Assembly: GCF_014645495.1 (NCBI RefSeq)
Contig: NZ_BMLV01000004.1
Coordinates: 186,001-250,000, forward strand
DNA length: 64,000 nt
Direction of reading: 5' to 3'
Source: Cloacibacterium rupense
GTDB taxonomy: Bacteria > Bacteroidota > Bacteroidia > Flavobacteriales > Weeksellaceae
This document shows, in pieces, positions 1-10,425 of this stretch. Each line of letters begins with the position of its first letter. Position 1 is the first letter of the stretch. Made by a program: the position numbers and the translations under genes. The notes under the pieces were generated by a model that saw only the letters and a list, made by a program, of their open reading frames with translations, did not search any database and was not told the origin of the DNA.

Positions 1-1
1 T

Positions 2-1579
2 GGTTTGGCAACGGTTCTTTATGGTGCATTTATCAGTGAAAGAACTTGGGAAGAAGAATTGAATGAAATCTCAGAATGCGAAAAAATAACGAAAGACGAG
101 GTAGTAAATTTTGCACAAAATTTCTTTAAAGACAATTATGTTGCCATCAAAAAAGAAAGAGGAGCCAATGAAGATCTCATCAGAGTAGAAAATCCTGGGA
201 TTACACCGATTAAAATCAACAGAGAGGTTCAATCTGAGTTTTTGACTGAAATTCTTAACGAAAAGTCATCGGAGATTAAACCTCAATTCATTGATTATCA
301 AAATGAAATAGAAGTAGCCGATGTGAAAGATAAAAAAGTGAGTTTTGTAAAAAATAAGTACAACAACATTGCACAAGTTCACTTGATTTACAAAATGGGA
401 ACAGACCACGACAAAGAACTTTCCTTAGCAATAGATGTTTTGCAGTTTTTGGGAACAGAAGAATTGCTTCCACATCAATTAAAAGAGGAATTTTATAAAA
501 TTGGTATCAGCTATAATTTTTATACTTCGGCAGATATTTTCAGAATTTCACTCAGTGGTTTAGAAGAAAATATAGTAAAAGGTTTAGGTTTAATGAAACA
601 TTGGCTTACTTCCGTGAGACCAGATTCTGAAGTCTATGAAGGAACGGTGGACTTGATTTTAGAAAGCAGAGAAGTAGCCAAAAAAGACAAAAATAAAATA
701 ATGTCTGCACTCACTCAATATGCCAAATTTGGTGAAAATTCTAGATTAAGAGACGTAATTTCAGAGGCAAGGCTTAAGGAAATTCAAGTAGAAGAATTGA
801 CGGATAAAATTAAAAATTTAGTCAATTTTCCTTACGAAATTTTCTTTTATGGTAAAGATTTTAATGGGTTTAAAGCGATTGCAGATGATTATATAGAAGT
901 TTCAATATTAGATATTCCCGAAGCGAGAATTTTCCCAGAGCTTGAAACTCAAGGAAAGGTATTTTTTATCGATTATGATATGGTACAAGTAGAAATGAGC
1001 AAAATTGGTAGAGCTAACGAAATTAATACGTCTAATTTTGGAAAAATTAATGTTTTTAATGAATATTTCGGACGAGGATTGTCTTCTGTGGTTTTTCAGG
1101 AGCTGAGAGAAAGCAAGAGTTTGGCGTATTCAGCGTATGTAAATTATGCCAACGCTAATGCGATAGGAAAACGTAATTATGTAGCTGCTTACATCGGAAC
1201 TCAGGCAAATAAATTACATTTGGCGGTAGATGCTATGGATGATTTGATGAAAGATTTGCCTAGAATTTCTGCGCAGTTCGAAAATGCTAAAAATTCTGCT
1301 TTGAAACAAATTGCTTCTACCAGAATTACTAGAACTAATATTTTCTTCAATTATTTGAATTTGAATAAACTAGATATTTATCACGACATTAGAAAAGATA
1401 TCTACCACGAAATAGAATGTCTAACGATAGATGATTTGGCAGCGTTTTATCATCAAGAAATAAAACCTGTTCAGTATAATGTAGCACTAATTGGTAAAAA
1501 GGAAAATCTTGATATGAAAGCTATTGAGAATCTCGGCGAGTTTCAAGAAGTGACTTTGGAAGAAATTTTTGGGTATTAA
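2..1579 (+). CDS. M16 family metallopeptidase, C-terminal part (5' truncated by window edge)
   Basis: The reading frame is open from the first bases, and the first candidate start is only an internal TTG, so the gene begins outside the window. About 525 residues are visible. They resemble the C-terminal half of insulinase/pitrilysin-type (M16) proteins of Bacteroidetes, with motifs such as FGRGLSSVVFQELRESKSLAYS near residue 360; in this family that stretch sits in the second, non-catalytic M16 domain. No HxxEH zinc motif is visible, as expected if it lies upstream. Such proteins are usually periplasmic or outer-membrane-associated peptidases of about 900 residues. The last 62 bp of the gene recur in degraded form after the next gene (1951-2012). 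Confidence 0.8.
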   Translation, partial: GLATVLYGAFISERTWEEELNEISECEKITKDEVVNFAQNFFKDNYVAIKKERGANEDLIRVENPGITPIKINREVQSEFLTEILNEKSSEIKPQFIDYQNEIEVADVKDKKVSFVKNKYNNIAQVHLIYKMGTDHDKELSLAIDVLQFLGTEELLPHQLKEEFYKIGISYNFYTSADIFRISLSGLEENIVKGLGLMKHWLTSVRPDSEVYEGTVDLILESREVAKKDKNKIMSALTQYAKFGENSRLRDVISEARLKEIQVEELTDKIKNLVNFPYEIFFYGKDFNGFKAIADDYIEVSILDIPEARIFPELETQGKVFFIDYDMVQVEMSKIGRANEINTSNFGKINVFNEYFGRGLSSVVFQELRESKSLAYSAYVNYANANAIGKRNYVAAYIGTQANKLHLAVDAMDDLMKDLPRISAQFENAKNSALKQIASTRITRTNIFFNYLNLNKLDIYHDIRKDIYHEIECLTIDDLAAFYHQEIKPVQYNVALIGKKENLDMKAIENLGEFQEVTLEEIFGY

Positions 1580-1599
1580 TTGATAATGAGTAAAGAAAT

Positions 1600-1950
1600 A
1601 TGAAAAATTTAATTTTAGGATTATTTTTGATGGTGTCTATCAAAAATTTTTCGCAAGAAAACCAAGAAGGGCAAAAATTCAGATTGTCGCCTGAACAAAA
1701 ACAAAAATCCATCGAAATTCATAAAAAATTTGATGCAGATTTGCTAAAACTTAAAACCAAGCAAGAAAATCAACTCGCCAAAACTAAAAGCGAAAGAAAA
1801 ATTAATAGGTTAAAAAAAATTCATAAAAAACAAATAGATAGTTTGCACGAAGCTCACGAAAAAGAAACCGAACAAATCTATACACCAGAACAATTGGAAC
1901 GTATAAAAAATATGAAAAAGAAAAGACTAGAAAAAAGAAAATCTAGTTAG
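1600..1950 (+). CDS. Small secreted charged protein, unknown function
   Basis: This 116-aa protein starts with a signal peptide (MKNLILGLFLMVSIKNFSQ) ending in the Ser-Gln pair common at flavobacterial cleavage sites. The mature part is about one third Lys/Arg and one fifth Glu and is predicted to be a long helix. It has an LSPEQKQK motif and a later YTPEQLERI motif, which recall the LTxxQ repeats of Spy/CpxP-type periplasmic proteins; that link is only an inference. The gene starts 20 bp after the M16 stop, so it is probably co-transcribed. It sits between the M16 3' end and a second degraded copy of that end, which suggests it arrived or was duplicated with it. Confidence 0.7.
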   Translation: MKNLILGLFLMVSIKNFSQENQEGQKFRLSPEQKQKSIEIHKKFDADLLKLKTKQENQLAKTKSERKINRLKKIHKKQIDSLHEAHEKETEQIYTPEQLERIKNMKKKRLEKRKSS

Positions 1951-2012
1951 AAAGCTATTGAGCATCTCTGCGAGTTTCAAGGATTGACTTTAGAAGAGAT
2001 TTTTGGGTATTG
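1951..2012 (+). pseudogene. Degraded duplicate of the M16 gene 3' end
   Basis: The 62 bases from GAAAGCTATTGAGCATCTC to the TGA stop align without gaps to 1516-1579 of the upstream M16 gene (GAAAGCTATTGAGAATCTC...), with fewer than ten mismatches. The shared codons encode the terminal residues KAIE.L.EFQ...LEEIFGY. The copy follows directly after the stop codon of the 116-aa gene and has no start of its own. It is best read as a remnant of a tandem duplication or gene-conversion event, not as an expressed gene. Confidence 0.75.
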
Positions 2013-2023
2013 ATTTTCAAGAC

Positions 2024-2060
2024 AAAAAAAGAGGCGGTCCAAAACTTTTTAGACAGCCTC
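2024..2060 (-). terminator. Rho-independent terminator of the DPP11 gene
   Basis: Arms GAGGCGGTC (2031-2039) and GACAGCCTC (2052-2060) form a 9-bp stem with one mismatch. Read on the minus strand the stem is followed by seven T residues (complement of 2024-2030). It lies about 20 bp past the stop of the minus-strand peptidase gene. Confidence 0.75.
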
Positions 2061-2080
2061 CTACATATAGATTTTAAAAT

Positions 2081-4219
2081 TTATTTCACAATTTTCATTT
2101 CATCTAAGAGCCATTTTGCGCCTGCAAATTTATCAATAATGAAGAGAATGTATTTCGTTTGAACCATTATATTTCTACTGAATCTAGGGTCGTAATTAAT
2201 GTCGCTCATCGTTCCTTCCCATTGTCTGTCGAAATTTAATCCTACCAGATTTCCGTTCGCGTCTAGAGCAGGGCTTCCAGAATTTCCACCAGTGGTGTGA
2301 TTGGTCGCCGTAAATGCTAATGGAATTTTGCCAGCCGCATTTTTATAAGTTCCGTAATCTTTAGAATTGTACAATTCTATTAATTTCTGTGGAACATCAA
2401 ATTCATAATCTCCAGGCACATATTTTTCCATTACACCATCTAAAGTAGTTTCATAGTGGTAAGAAATAGCATCTGCAGGATTAGAACCTTTTACTTTACC
2501 ATACGTTACTCTAAGCGTAGAATTGGCATCTGGGAAGAATTTTCTGTCTTTATCTGCTGCCATCATCTGAGCTAGATATTTCTTTTGAAGCGCATCTATT
2601 TTATCTTGCAAGGTCATAAATTCACCATCAGCTTTAGATAAATACGTTTCTTTCATTTGGGTTAAAGTCTGAAAAATAGGGTCAGCTTTTACCGTTTTTA
2701 CCAACTCTGGAAGGTTAGAAAACACTTTGTTGATGTCAGAATACATGGTAGCTCCATTCACCGAATTTCTACCAGAAATCACAGAATTTCTGCTCCAATT
2801 TTCTAGAATTTGAAGATTTTGGTTGATATCTTTGAATTGTTCAAAACCTTTTGGTAAAAATTCTGGTTGCGTTTTATTGGCGTAAAGTGCTAATAATTTG
2901 GCAGTAACTTTAGCATCTAATTCTCCGTCATAATCTTTGTAAAAAGCAGACAATCTGTTTTTGAAATTATTGACAGATTTTTCGTCAGTTTTTCCTGCTT
3001 CATAAGCTTGGATAAAACTATAGAATTGATTGGCTAATGTAAGCGTTTCGGCATTTCTAAGAATTTCTGTATAATAAGCGTTGTTGAGTGCATAAGGCGC
3101 TTGTTGATTATAAAATGTATTAAATTCTGAAAGCGAATTTTTAATTTCAGGATTTTTTGAAATTAAAGAATTTTCGTATTGTTGTTTTTTGGCAACAGCA
3201 TTAGATTTTTTAAGACCTTTGGTTTCGCCAATCCATTTTTTCCAATAATTGGCTACAGATGCGTATTTGGAAGCATATTTAATTCTGGTAGCATCATCTG
3301 CACGCATTTTTTCGTCAAGAGTTTTTAGGGCGATGTCTCTTACTTCTATTCTTGCAGGATTGGTGTCGGTAATAATTTTTTCGATGGCAATGCTTGGCAA
3401 ATATTCATTGGTTCTGCCTGGAAATCCGAAAACGAAAGTGAAATCATTTTCTTTAATATCTTTTACAGAAATTGGCAAATAATGTTTTGGTGTAAAAGGA
3501 ACGTTATCTGGTGAATAATCTGCTGGCTTGTTGTTTTTATTGGCATACACTCTAAAGATTGAAAAATCACCAGTATGTCTTGGCCAAACCCAATTGTCTG
3601 TATCCGAACCAAATTTACCAATGCTTTGTGGTGGTGCACCTACCAATCTGATGTCTTTGAAAGTCTCTACTGTAAACGCATAATACTTATTACCGGCAAA
3701 CATAGGTCTCACCAAAATACTTTGGTATTCTTCTAATTTTTGAGATTTTCTGTATTGGTCAATATTTTCTTCAATTTTTTTATTGAGTTCTTTGTCGGTA
3801 AGTCCAGTTGTATTTCCTAGAATTTCTTTGGTAATATCTTTAATATCTGTTACGAAATCTACCACCATACCTGGATTGGTGAGTTCGCCTTTATTGTCTT
3901 TAGCCCAAAAACCATTAGAAAGCAAGTCGTTTTCTACCGTAGAATGACTTTGAATGGCACTATAACCGCAATGGTGATTGGTCAATAAAAGACCTTTCGG
4001 AGAGATAATTTCGCCAGTGCAACCTCTGTTAAATTGTACCACAGCATCTTTTATGCTTGGTTTTTGAGTACTCCAAATATCAGTGGCATTTATTTTCATT
4101 CCTAGAGATTTCATCTCTTTTTCATTGATTTCAGTAGGAATCCACATTCCGCCGTATTGTTGAGAAAAAAACGCAACAGCTTGGAATAATGATGCTATAA
4201 TAATTGTTTTCTTTAGCAT
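2081..4219 (-). CDS. dpp11: S46 family dipeptidyl-peptidase, Asp/Glu-specific (DPP11 type)
   Basis: This 712-aa periplasmic serine exopeptidase removes dipeptides from peptide N-termini. A signal peptide (to about residue 20) precedes the family N-terminus QYGGMWIP. The triad can be placed: His83 in TNHHCGY, Asp218 in RHTGDFSIFR, Ser647 in GGNSGSPALD. Eighteen residues after the serine is Arg665 (NFDRQWEG). In the characterised Porphyromonas enzymes the corresponding residue separates DPP11 (Arg, acidic P1) from DPP7 (Gly, hydrophobic P1), so Asp/Glu specificity is expected here. The length matches the family (about 710-720). It is a single-gene unit ending in the terminator at 2024-2060, convergent with the M16 gene. 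In asaccharolytic Bacteroidetes these enzymes feed amino-acid catabolism. Confidence 0.92.
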   Translation of the reverse strand: MLKKTIIIASLFQAVAFFSQQYGGMWIPTEINEKEMKSLGMKINATDIWSTQKPSIKDAVVQFNRGCTGEIISPKGLLLTNHHCGYSAIQSHSTVENDLLSNGFWAKDNKGELTNPGMVVDFVTDIKDITKEILGNTTGLTDKELNKKIEENIDQYRKSQKLEEYQSILVRPMFAGNKYYAFTVETFKDIRLVGAPPQSIGKFGSDTDNWVWPRHTGDFSIFRVYANKNNKPADYSPDNVPFTPKHYLPISVKDIKENDFTFVFGFPGRTNEYLPSIAIEKIITDTNPARIEVRDIALKTLDEKMRADDATRIKYASKYASVANYWKKWIGETKGLKKSNAVAKKQQYENSLISKNPEIKNSLSEFNTFYNQQAPYALNNAYYTEILRNAETLTLANQFYSFIQAYEAGKTDEKSVNNFKNRLSAFYKDYDGELDAKVTAKLLALYANKTQPEFLPKGFEQFKDINQNLQILENWSRNSVISGRNSVNGATMYSDINKVFSNLPELVKTVKADPIFQTLTQMKETYLSKADGEFMTLQDKIDALQKKYLAQMMAADKDRKFFPDANSTLRVTYGKVKGSNPADAISYHYETTLDGVMEKYVPGDYEFDVPQKLIELYNSKDYGTYKNAAGKIPLAFTATNHTTGGNSGSPALDANGNLVGLNFDRQWEGTMSDINYDPRFSRNIMVQTKYILFIIDKFAGAKWLLDEMKIVK

Positions 4220-4309
4220 TGTATTGAATTATTTGTTTAAAAAATTAGGAATGCTAAAATTAGGGAAATTTATTTCAATGAGCAATTATTAAAGGTCAGA
4301 GTCAAGAAT

Positions 4310-5875
4310 TTAATGAGCACTGGCTGCGGTTTCTACCGTTTTTATGTTGATTAACTCTAATTGAATGTGTCTGTCGTGAGCTTTAACCACAAAATCCGAG
4401 ATAATTTCTAAAACATCGTGGTCTATAAAATGAATGTTAGTTCCATCTATAATTAATGAAGAATAGGGAGGTACTTTGTCTAGTGTATTTTTAATTTCTA
4501 CTTTGTTTAGGAAAGTCACGTTGCTGTGTAATTTCAGAATATATTGGTCAATGCCTTGATAATGAGTTTTTTCTAAGTCATAACTTTCTTTGAAATTCTC
4601 TTTAATGATGTAGTAAATAGAAATTAATAGACCGATGCTTACCCCAATTAATAAATCTGTTGCCAAAATAATAACGATGGTAATAATGAAAGGAACAAAT
4701 TGTTTCCAGCCGAGGTTGAATAAGCTTTTGTAGATTTTAATTTTTGTCAGTCCAAAACCAGTGAGGATAAGAATAGCAGATAGCGAAGCATAAGGAATTA
4801 GATTAATCAAAAACGGAATTAGAAGTACCGATAGCAATAAAAATACACCGTGTACAAATGATGAAACCTTGGTTTTAGCGCCAGCTTGTATATTGGCAGA
4901 ACCTCTAACAACAACAGCAGTTAAAGGAATAGCACCCAATAATCCACAGAAAAAATTACCTACTCCTTGCGCCATTAACTCTCTATTTACTGGTGTAATT
5001 CTGTTGTGTTTATCCAGTTTGTCCATTGCTTCAATACTGAGTAAGGTTTCTAGAGTAGCTAGAGTTCCGATTAATAAACCATTTTTCCAAATTTCAATAT
5101 TGCTTAGAATTTTAGTGAAATCAGGGAATTTAAGTTCTGCAAAAATATTAGAAGGGATATTGACCAATTGATTGGATTTCAGTGCGTAAGAAGAACCGAA
5201 ATAAGTCAAAAGATAATTAATAGCAATCCCGAAAATCACCACCACTAATGAAGCAGGAAGAATGTTGTACTTCTTATTTTTGGGTTGTTTTAGGAAAATA
5301 AGAATCGCCAAAGAGATAAAAGAAATAAAGACCGCACCTCTGGTAATATTTGCATTGAATTCTTTTAAGTTTCCTAAGAAATTCGTTGAGGTGAAAATCT
5401 GTATGAAACCACTGCTCCAAAAGTCTGGTTGATTATAACCTAACGCTAGCGGAATTTGTTTTGAAATTAGAATAATACCAATGGCAGCCATCATTCCTTT
5501 AATCACCGAACTGGGGAAATAACTTGCGAAAACGCCTAATTTAAGTACCCCAAGTAATATTTGGAAAACTCCGGCAATCATTACTGCTAAAAGAAAAGTT
5601 TCAAAATTACCAAGGCTTATAATCGCTGCCGAAACCAGTGTAGTAAGACCAGCAGCAGGACCAGAAACCGCCAATTGAGAACCGCTAATTACAGAAACTA
5701 CAACTCCACCAATGATTCCTGATAAAATCCCAGAATAGAGTGGTGCACCAGAAGCCAAAGCAACACCTAAACAAAGAGGAAGTGCCACCAAAAAAACCGT
5801 AAGACCTGCTGCTAAATCGTGTTTTTTGAACATTAACCAATAATACTTGAATGTTCGGTCTAGGTGCAACTCCAT
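4310..5875 (-). CDS. SulP family anion transporter with C-terminal STAS domain
   Basis: This 521-aa inner-membrane protein has about 10-12 hydrophobic segments. The N-terminal SulP signature is clear (DLAAGLTVFLVALPLCLGVA, then SGSQLAVSGPAAGLT, residues about 20-80). The last 100 residues form a STAS-like domain (SSLIIDGTNIHFIDHDVLE). SulP members move sulfate, bicarbonate or other anions. The conserved GLTVFLVALPLCLG form is common in the Bacteroidetes group, for which bicarbonate has been suggested, but the substrate cannot be read from sequence. An exact -7 element (TAAATTTG, 5899-5892 on the minus strand) lies 17 bp before the start. Confidence 0.88.
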   Translation of the reverse strand: MELHLDRTFKYYWLMFKKHDLAAGLTVFLVALPLCLGVALASGAPLYSGILSGIIGGVVVSVISGSQLAVSGPAAGLTTLVSAAIISLGNFETFLLAVMIAGVFQILLGVLKLGVFASYFPSSVIKGMMAAIGIILISKQIPLALGYNQPDFWSSGFIQIFTSTNFLGNLKEFNANITRGAVFISFISLAILIFLKQPKNKKYNILPASLVVVIFGIAINYLLTYFGSSYALKSNQLVNIPSNIFAELKFPDFTKILSNIEIWKNGLLIGTLATLETLLSIEAMDKLDKHNRITPVNRELMAQGVGNFFCGLLGAIPLTAVVVRGSANIQAGAKTKVSSFVHGVFLLLSVLLIPFLINLIPYASLSAILILTGFGLTKIKIYKSLFNLGWKQFVPFIITIVIILATDLLIGVSIGLLISIYYIIKENFKESYDLEKTHYQGIDQYILKLHSNVTFLNKVEIKNTLDKVPPYSSLIIDGTNIHFIDHDVLEIISDFVVKAHDRHIQLELINIKTVETAASAH

Positions 5876-5891
5876 TTTTTCTAATTTTTTA

Positions 5892-5899
5892 CAAATTTA
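5892..5899 (-). promoter_or_regulatory. Flavobacterial -7 element for the SulP gene
   Basis: On the minus strand the sequence is TAAATTTG, an exact match to TAnnTTTG, 17 bp upstream of the SulP ATG. No clear TTG box is visible at the proper distance, so this is a partial promoter call. Confidence 0.5.
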
Positions 5900-5986
5900 G
5901 GGAATAATTGAGCGGTGAATAGGAGTTTTTGCTAAAAATTATAATGATTTACCTCATCCAACCTTCGATGATGTAGTTTTTGGGAA

Positions 5987-6460
5987 TTATTGAACCACAA
6001 GAAACGTAAGTTTATAAGAATCTTTTCCGAATTTTTCTTCTTGATAGTTTTCTATTTTAGTGATTTTTAACCTACAAGTAATATTTTTGTTTGAAGAAAA
6101 TACAGTTAGCAGATCTTTTTTAACTTTATAATTGTATTTAATTTTTGCAATCGAAATACTAGGTGGTTCATTACATTCATCTCCATAATTGATTGTAAGA
6201 AAATTCTTTGGATAAAAGATGAATAATTTACTTTTACAAAATGGAAGATTCGATGTAGTATAAAAAGATATGGTATCATTTTCTTTAAAAGGCTCGATAT
6301 TGTCCGTCCATAATTTATTATCAATACCATATTCTGTTATTTTGGCATTTGCTCTTTTTTCAGTTTCTGTAATTATTTTCTTTAATTGTTTATTCAAAGA
6401 GCTTTGTCCAAAACCAAAATTGAACATTAAAATTAAAACCAAAAATATTCTATTTCTCAT
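5987..6460 (-). CDS. Secreted protein of unknown function
   Basis: I place the start at 6460: the resulting 157-aa protein begins with a good signal peptide (MRNRIFLVLILMFNFGFGQ) and the start is preceded by GGAGAATTGATA. A start at 6487 would overlap ligA and put nine hydrophilic residues before the signal peptide. The mature protein has no recognised domain. It is rich in Lys, Ile and Asn and has two cysteines (FCKSKLF and GDECNEP) plus a third near the end (ITCRLKI). It lies 17 bp downstream of ligA on the same strand and is probably transcribed with it. It may be an outer-envelope or periplasmic beta-rich protein; no function is assigned. Confidence 0.7.
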   Translation of the reverse strand: MRNRIFLVLILMFNFGFGQSSLNKQLKKIITETEKRANAKITEYGIDNKLWTDNIEPFKENDTISFYTTSNLPFCKSKLFIFYPKNFLTINYGDECNEPPSISIAKIKYNYKVKKDLLTVFSSNKNITCRLKITKIENYQEEKFGKDSYKLTFLVVQ

Positions 6461-6476
6461 TATCAATTCTCCATTT

Positions 6477-8531
<2,055 letters not shown>

Positions 8532-8643
8532 TTATTAGGGTTTTCTAGGATTGAAGGAGATTGAATTTTTGAGCGTCTTATCATGATGGTTATGTGTGGA
8601 TTGACATTGGGAAATAGGTGAGTAAAGTTGGGTTTTCTTTTTT

Positions 8644-8775
8644 CATACATGATTCATACATCAGCTATACTTCAGCCATACATGAGCTATGTGTTTGCCA
8701 TGCATTTTTCATACACTATCCATACACCATCCATACACTATCTATGCTTTATCTATAGACTTTCTATACCTTTGG
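8644..8775. repeat. Twelve degenerate 11-bp tandem repeats (YATaC-anchored)
   Basis: From 8644 the sequence divides into twelve consecutive 11-mers with no phase slip: catacatgatt, catacatcagc, tatacttcagc, catacatgagc, tatgtgtttgc, catgcattttt, catacactatc, catacaccatc, catacactatc, tatgctttatc, tatagactttc, tatacctttgg. Each begins with C/T-A-T-A/G; the rest drifts. It fills the gap between ligA and the cold-shock gene. An 85-codon open frame (8628-8885) runs through it, but its composition is that of the repeat and it has no recognisable product. Confidence 0.85.
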
Positions 8776-8816
8776 TAAGCTGTAGGATTTTCATAAATTT
8801 TTTAGTTTTGGAGTAT

Positions 8817-8848
8817 AAAAAAAGGCGGTCTCATAGGAGGCCGCCTTT
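8817..8848 (-). terminator. Rho-independent terminator of the cold-shock gene
   Basis: AAAGGCGG (8821-8828) pairs with CCGCCTTT (8841-8848). On the minus strand the stem runs into a stretch of seven T residues, about 25 bp after the csp stop codon. Confidence 0.8.
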
Positions 8849-8873
8849 CCATTTTATAGAAAATACTCGTGTA

Positions 8874-9071
8874 TTAGTTCGCTAACTTAACGTTTACTGC
8901 GTTTAATCCTTTTTTTCCTTGGGTAACTTCATAAGTTACTTTGTCATTTTCACGGATGGTTCTTGTAGCCAAACCTGAGGTATGAACAAAAATGTCTTCT
9001 CCACCGTTAGATGGAGTAATAAATCCGAAACCTTTGGTTTCGTTGAAGAATTTTACGGTGCCTTCTTGCAT
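8874..9071 (-). CDS. CspA-family cold-shock protein
   Basis: This 65-aa single cold-shock-domain protein binds single-stranded RNA or DNA and prevents RNA secondary structure. The RNP1 motif KGFGFITP and RNP2 motif DIFVHTSGL are intact, and the start MQEGTVKFFNETKGFGF is standard for flavobacterial Csp. The length equals that of the family. The larger cold-shock protein lies 24 bp upstream on the same strand, so the two may share a transcript ending at the terminator at 8817-8848. Confidence 0.95.
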   Translation of the reverse strand: MQEGTVKFFNETKGFGFITPSNGGEDIFVHTSGLATRTIRENDKVTYEVTQGKKGLNAVNVKLAN

Positions 9072-9094
9072 AGTAATGTGAATATAAATTGTTA

Positions 9095-9523
9095 TTATTT
9101 TACTAATTGAATGTTGATGGCTGAAAAGCCTTTAGCGGATTTTTCTTTTTCAAAAGAAACTTTGTTTCCTTTTTTCAAAGGAACAGGACAGTTGTTTTGG
9201 TGGAAAAAAACGTTTTCTTTAGAGCGGTCTTCGGTAATGAATCCATAGCCTTTTTCGCTAAAGAAAGTGATGATACCCGTTTTGGTAGTTTCTTCAGCTT
9301 CAATAGGAGCGGCTCCTAATTGGATGTCTTCTAGAGAGATTTCGTCTCTTTTTTCAGGAGGTGTATTGGTAATTCTCCCGAATTCATCTACATAGGAAAA
9401 CATTTCTTCTAAATTTTTTCCTTTGTTGTTGTTTTCTTTACGCTCTTCTCTTCTGAGCGCTTTTTCTTTTTGTTTTTGAAGTTTTTTCTTAAAATTTTCT
9501 TTTTTTGAAAAAGAATCTGCCAT
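9095..9523 (-). CDS. Cold-shock-domain protein with basic N-terminal extension
   Basis: This 142-aa protein carries a cold-shock domain in residues about 79-142 (TGIITFFSEKGYGFITE with RNP1-like KGYGFI, then NVFFHQNN for RNP2). The first 40 residues are a very basic, probably disordered helix (FSKKENFKKKLQKQKEKALR), and a conserved linker (EEMFSYVDEFGRITNTPPEK) follows. This architecture is frequent in Bacteroidetes and likely makes an RNA-binding or ribosome-associated protein; the exact role is unknown. A near-consensus -7 element (TACCTTTA, 9557-9550 on the minus strand) precedes it. It is followed by the smaller csp gene at 24 bp. Confidence 0.88.
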   Translation of the reverse strand: MADSFSKKENFKKKLQKQKEKALRREERKENNNKGKNLEEMFSYVDEFGRITNTPPEKRDEISLEDIQLGAAPIEAEETTKTGIITFFSEKGYGFITEDRSKENVFFHQNNCPVPLKKGNKVSFEKEKSAKGFSAINIQLVK

Positions 9524-9855
9524 AAATAATGCTCTTTTTGTTTTAAAATTAAAGGTATAACCAAATGGTATTGGTGTAGTTTTTCATAAGGAGAATTGTT
9601 TCAATCTGCATTTAAACGAGGTTTCAGCTTATGTAATGTCTTACTCTGAATATCGATAAAGAGGTTTTATTTGTTCTTGCCCTCCGTTATGTTTATCAAT
9701 AATGATTGAAACTAAAAAAGAGGTTGCTCTGAGCAAAAACTGAAAAAGAAATAAAGAATATTCTAAACAGTAACAGCATGGCAAGATACTTACCTAAGTA
9801 TTAATAATTGACAAAGGTAAGTTAAATAATTGAGATGACCTAATTGGGGGAGGGT

Positions 9856-9995
9856 GATGAGTGGATGAGTGGTAGAGTGGAAGAGGTGAAGTTGTAAAGT
9901 TGTGAAGTTGTAAAGTTGTAAAGTTGTGAAGTTGTGAAGTTGTGAAGTTGTAAAGTTGTAAAGTTGTAAAGTTGTTAAGAGGTGAAGTTGTGAAG
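9856..9995. repeat. Octamer tandem repeat tract, cluster 1
   Basis: The tract splits into 17.5 consecutive octamers in perfect phase: gatgagtg twice, gtagagtg, gaagaggt, then a run of gaagttgt and aaagttgt units, one taagaggt, and gaagttgt again. The plus strand has no C at all across it. The first two bases and the fourth (A/G, A, G) are the steadiest. A period of 8 excludes coding constraint. Confidence 0.9.
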
Positions 9996-10094
9996 ATTTT
10001 ATTGTCCTAGGTCCTAAAGGAAGTAAAATCTTCCATTTTTTTCTTGAGTTATTTTTGAAATTTTTGAAATTTCTACAGGTAGGTTTATTAGATT

Positions 10095-10157
10095 TTTTTA
10101 ACGCAAAGATTCATTTTTGTGGATGGATATTTTAAGGAAGCAAAGGCATAAATGCTT
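10095..10157 (+). repeat. 63-bp direct repeat, copy 1
   Basis: The segment TTTTTAACGCAAAGATTCAT ... AAGGCATAAATGCTT recurs at 10222-10284 with a single A/G difference. The sequence between the copies (AGTGTTCTTAGTGAAACC, CTTAGTGCTCTTTGTGTTTAA) is of the kind scattered between genes in flavobacterial genomes, so this is probably a dispersed intergenic repeat. Confidence 0.85.
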
Positions 10158-10221
10158 GTGGAGGTTATTTCTAATCATAGTGTTCTTAGTGAAACCTTAG
10201 TGCTCTTTGTGTTTAAATAAA

Positions 10222-10284
10222 TTTTTAACGCAAAGATTCATTTTTGTGGATGGATATTTTAAGGGAGCAAAGGCATAAATGCTT
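10222..10284 (+). repeat. 63-bp direct repeat, copy 2
   Basis: Second copy of the 10095-10157 element in the same orientation, one substitution apart. It ends in TGCTTCGCGAAGG, whose core TTCGCGAA is palindromic, and it leads directly into the next octamer tract. Confidence 0.85.
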
Positions 10285-10299
10285 CGCGAAGGGTGTGGA

Positions 10300-10425
10300 G
10301 GTTAGGAGGTGAAGTTGAGGAGTGGTAGAGTGGTAGAGTGGTAGAGTGGTAGAGTGGAAGAGGTTAGGAGGTGAAGAGGTGAAGTTGTGAAGTTGAGGAG
10401 GTGAAAAAAAAGTTGAGGGTGGAGT
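10300..10425. repeat. Octamer tandem repeat tract, cluster 2
   Basis: C-free purine-rich sequence with units such as gtggtaga (four in a row), gaggtgaa and gttgtgaa, 8-bp phased for most of its length with some 1-2 base slips. Same family as clusters at 9856, 11408 and 12160. Confidence 0.8.

Noticed and set aside
8628-8885. 85-codon plus-strand open frame between ligA and csp
   Set aside because: It consists of the 11-bp tandem repeats plus the csp terminator and has no start signal; composition, not coding, explains it.
9600-9850. Possible tRNA or structured RNA upstream of the octamer tract
   Set aside because: No cloverleaf or conserved riboswitch core could be recognised; only a short gapped palindrome is present.
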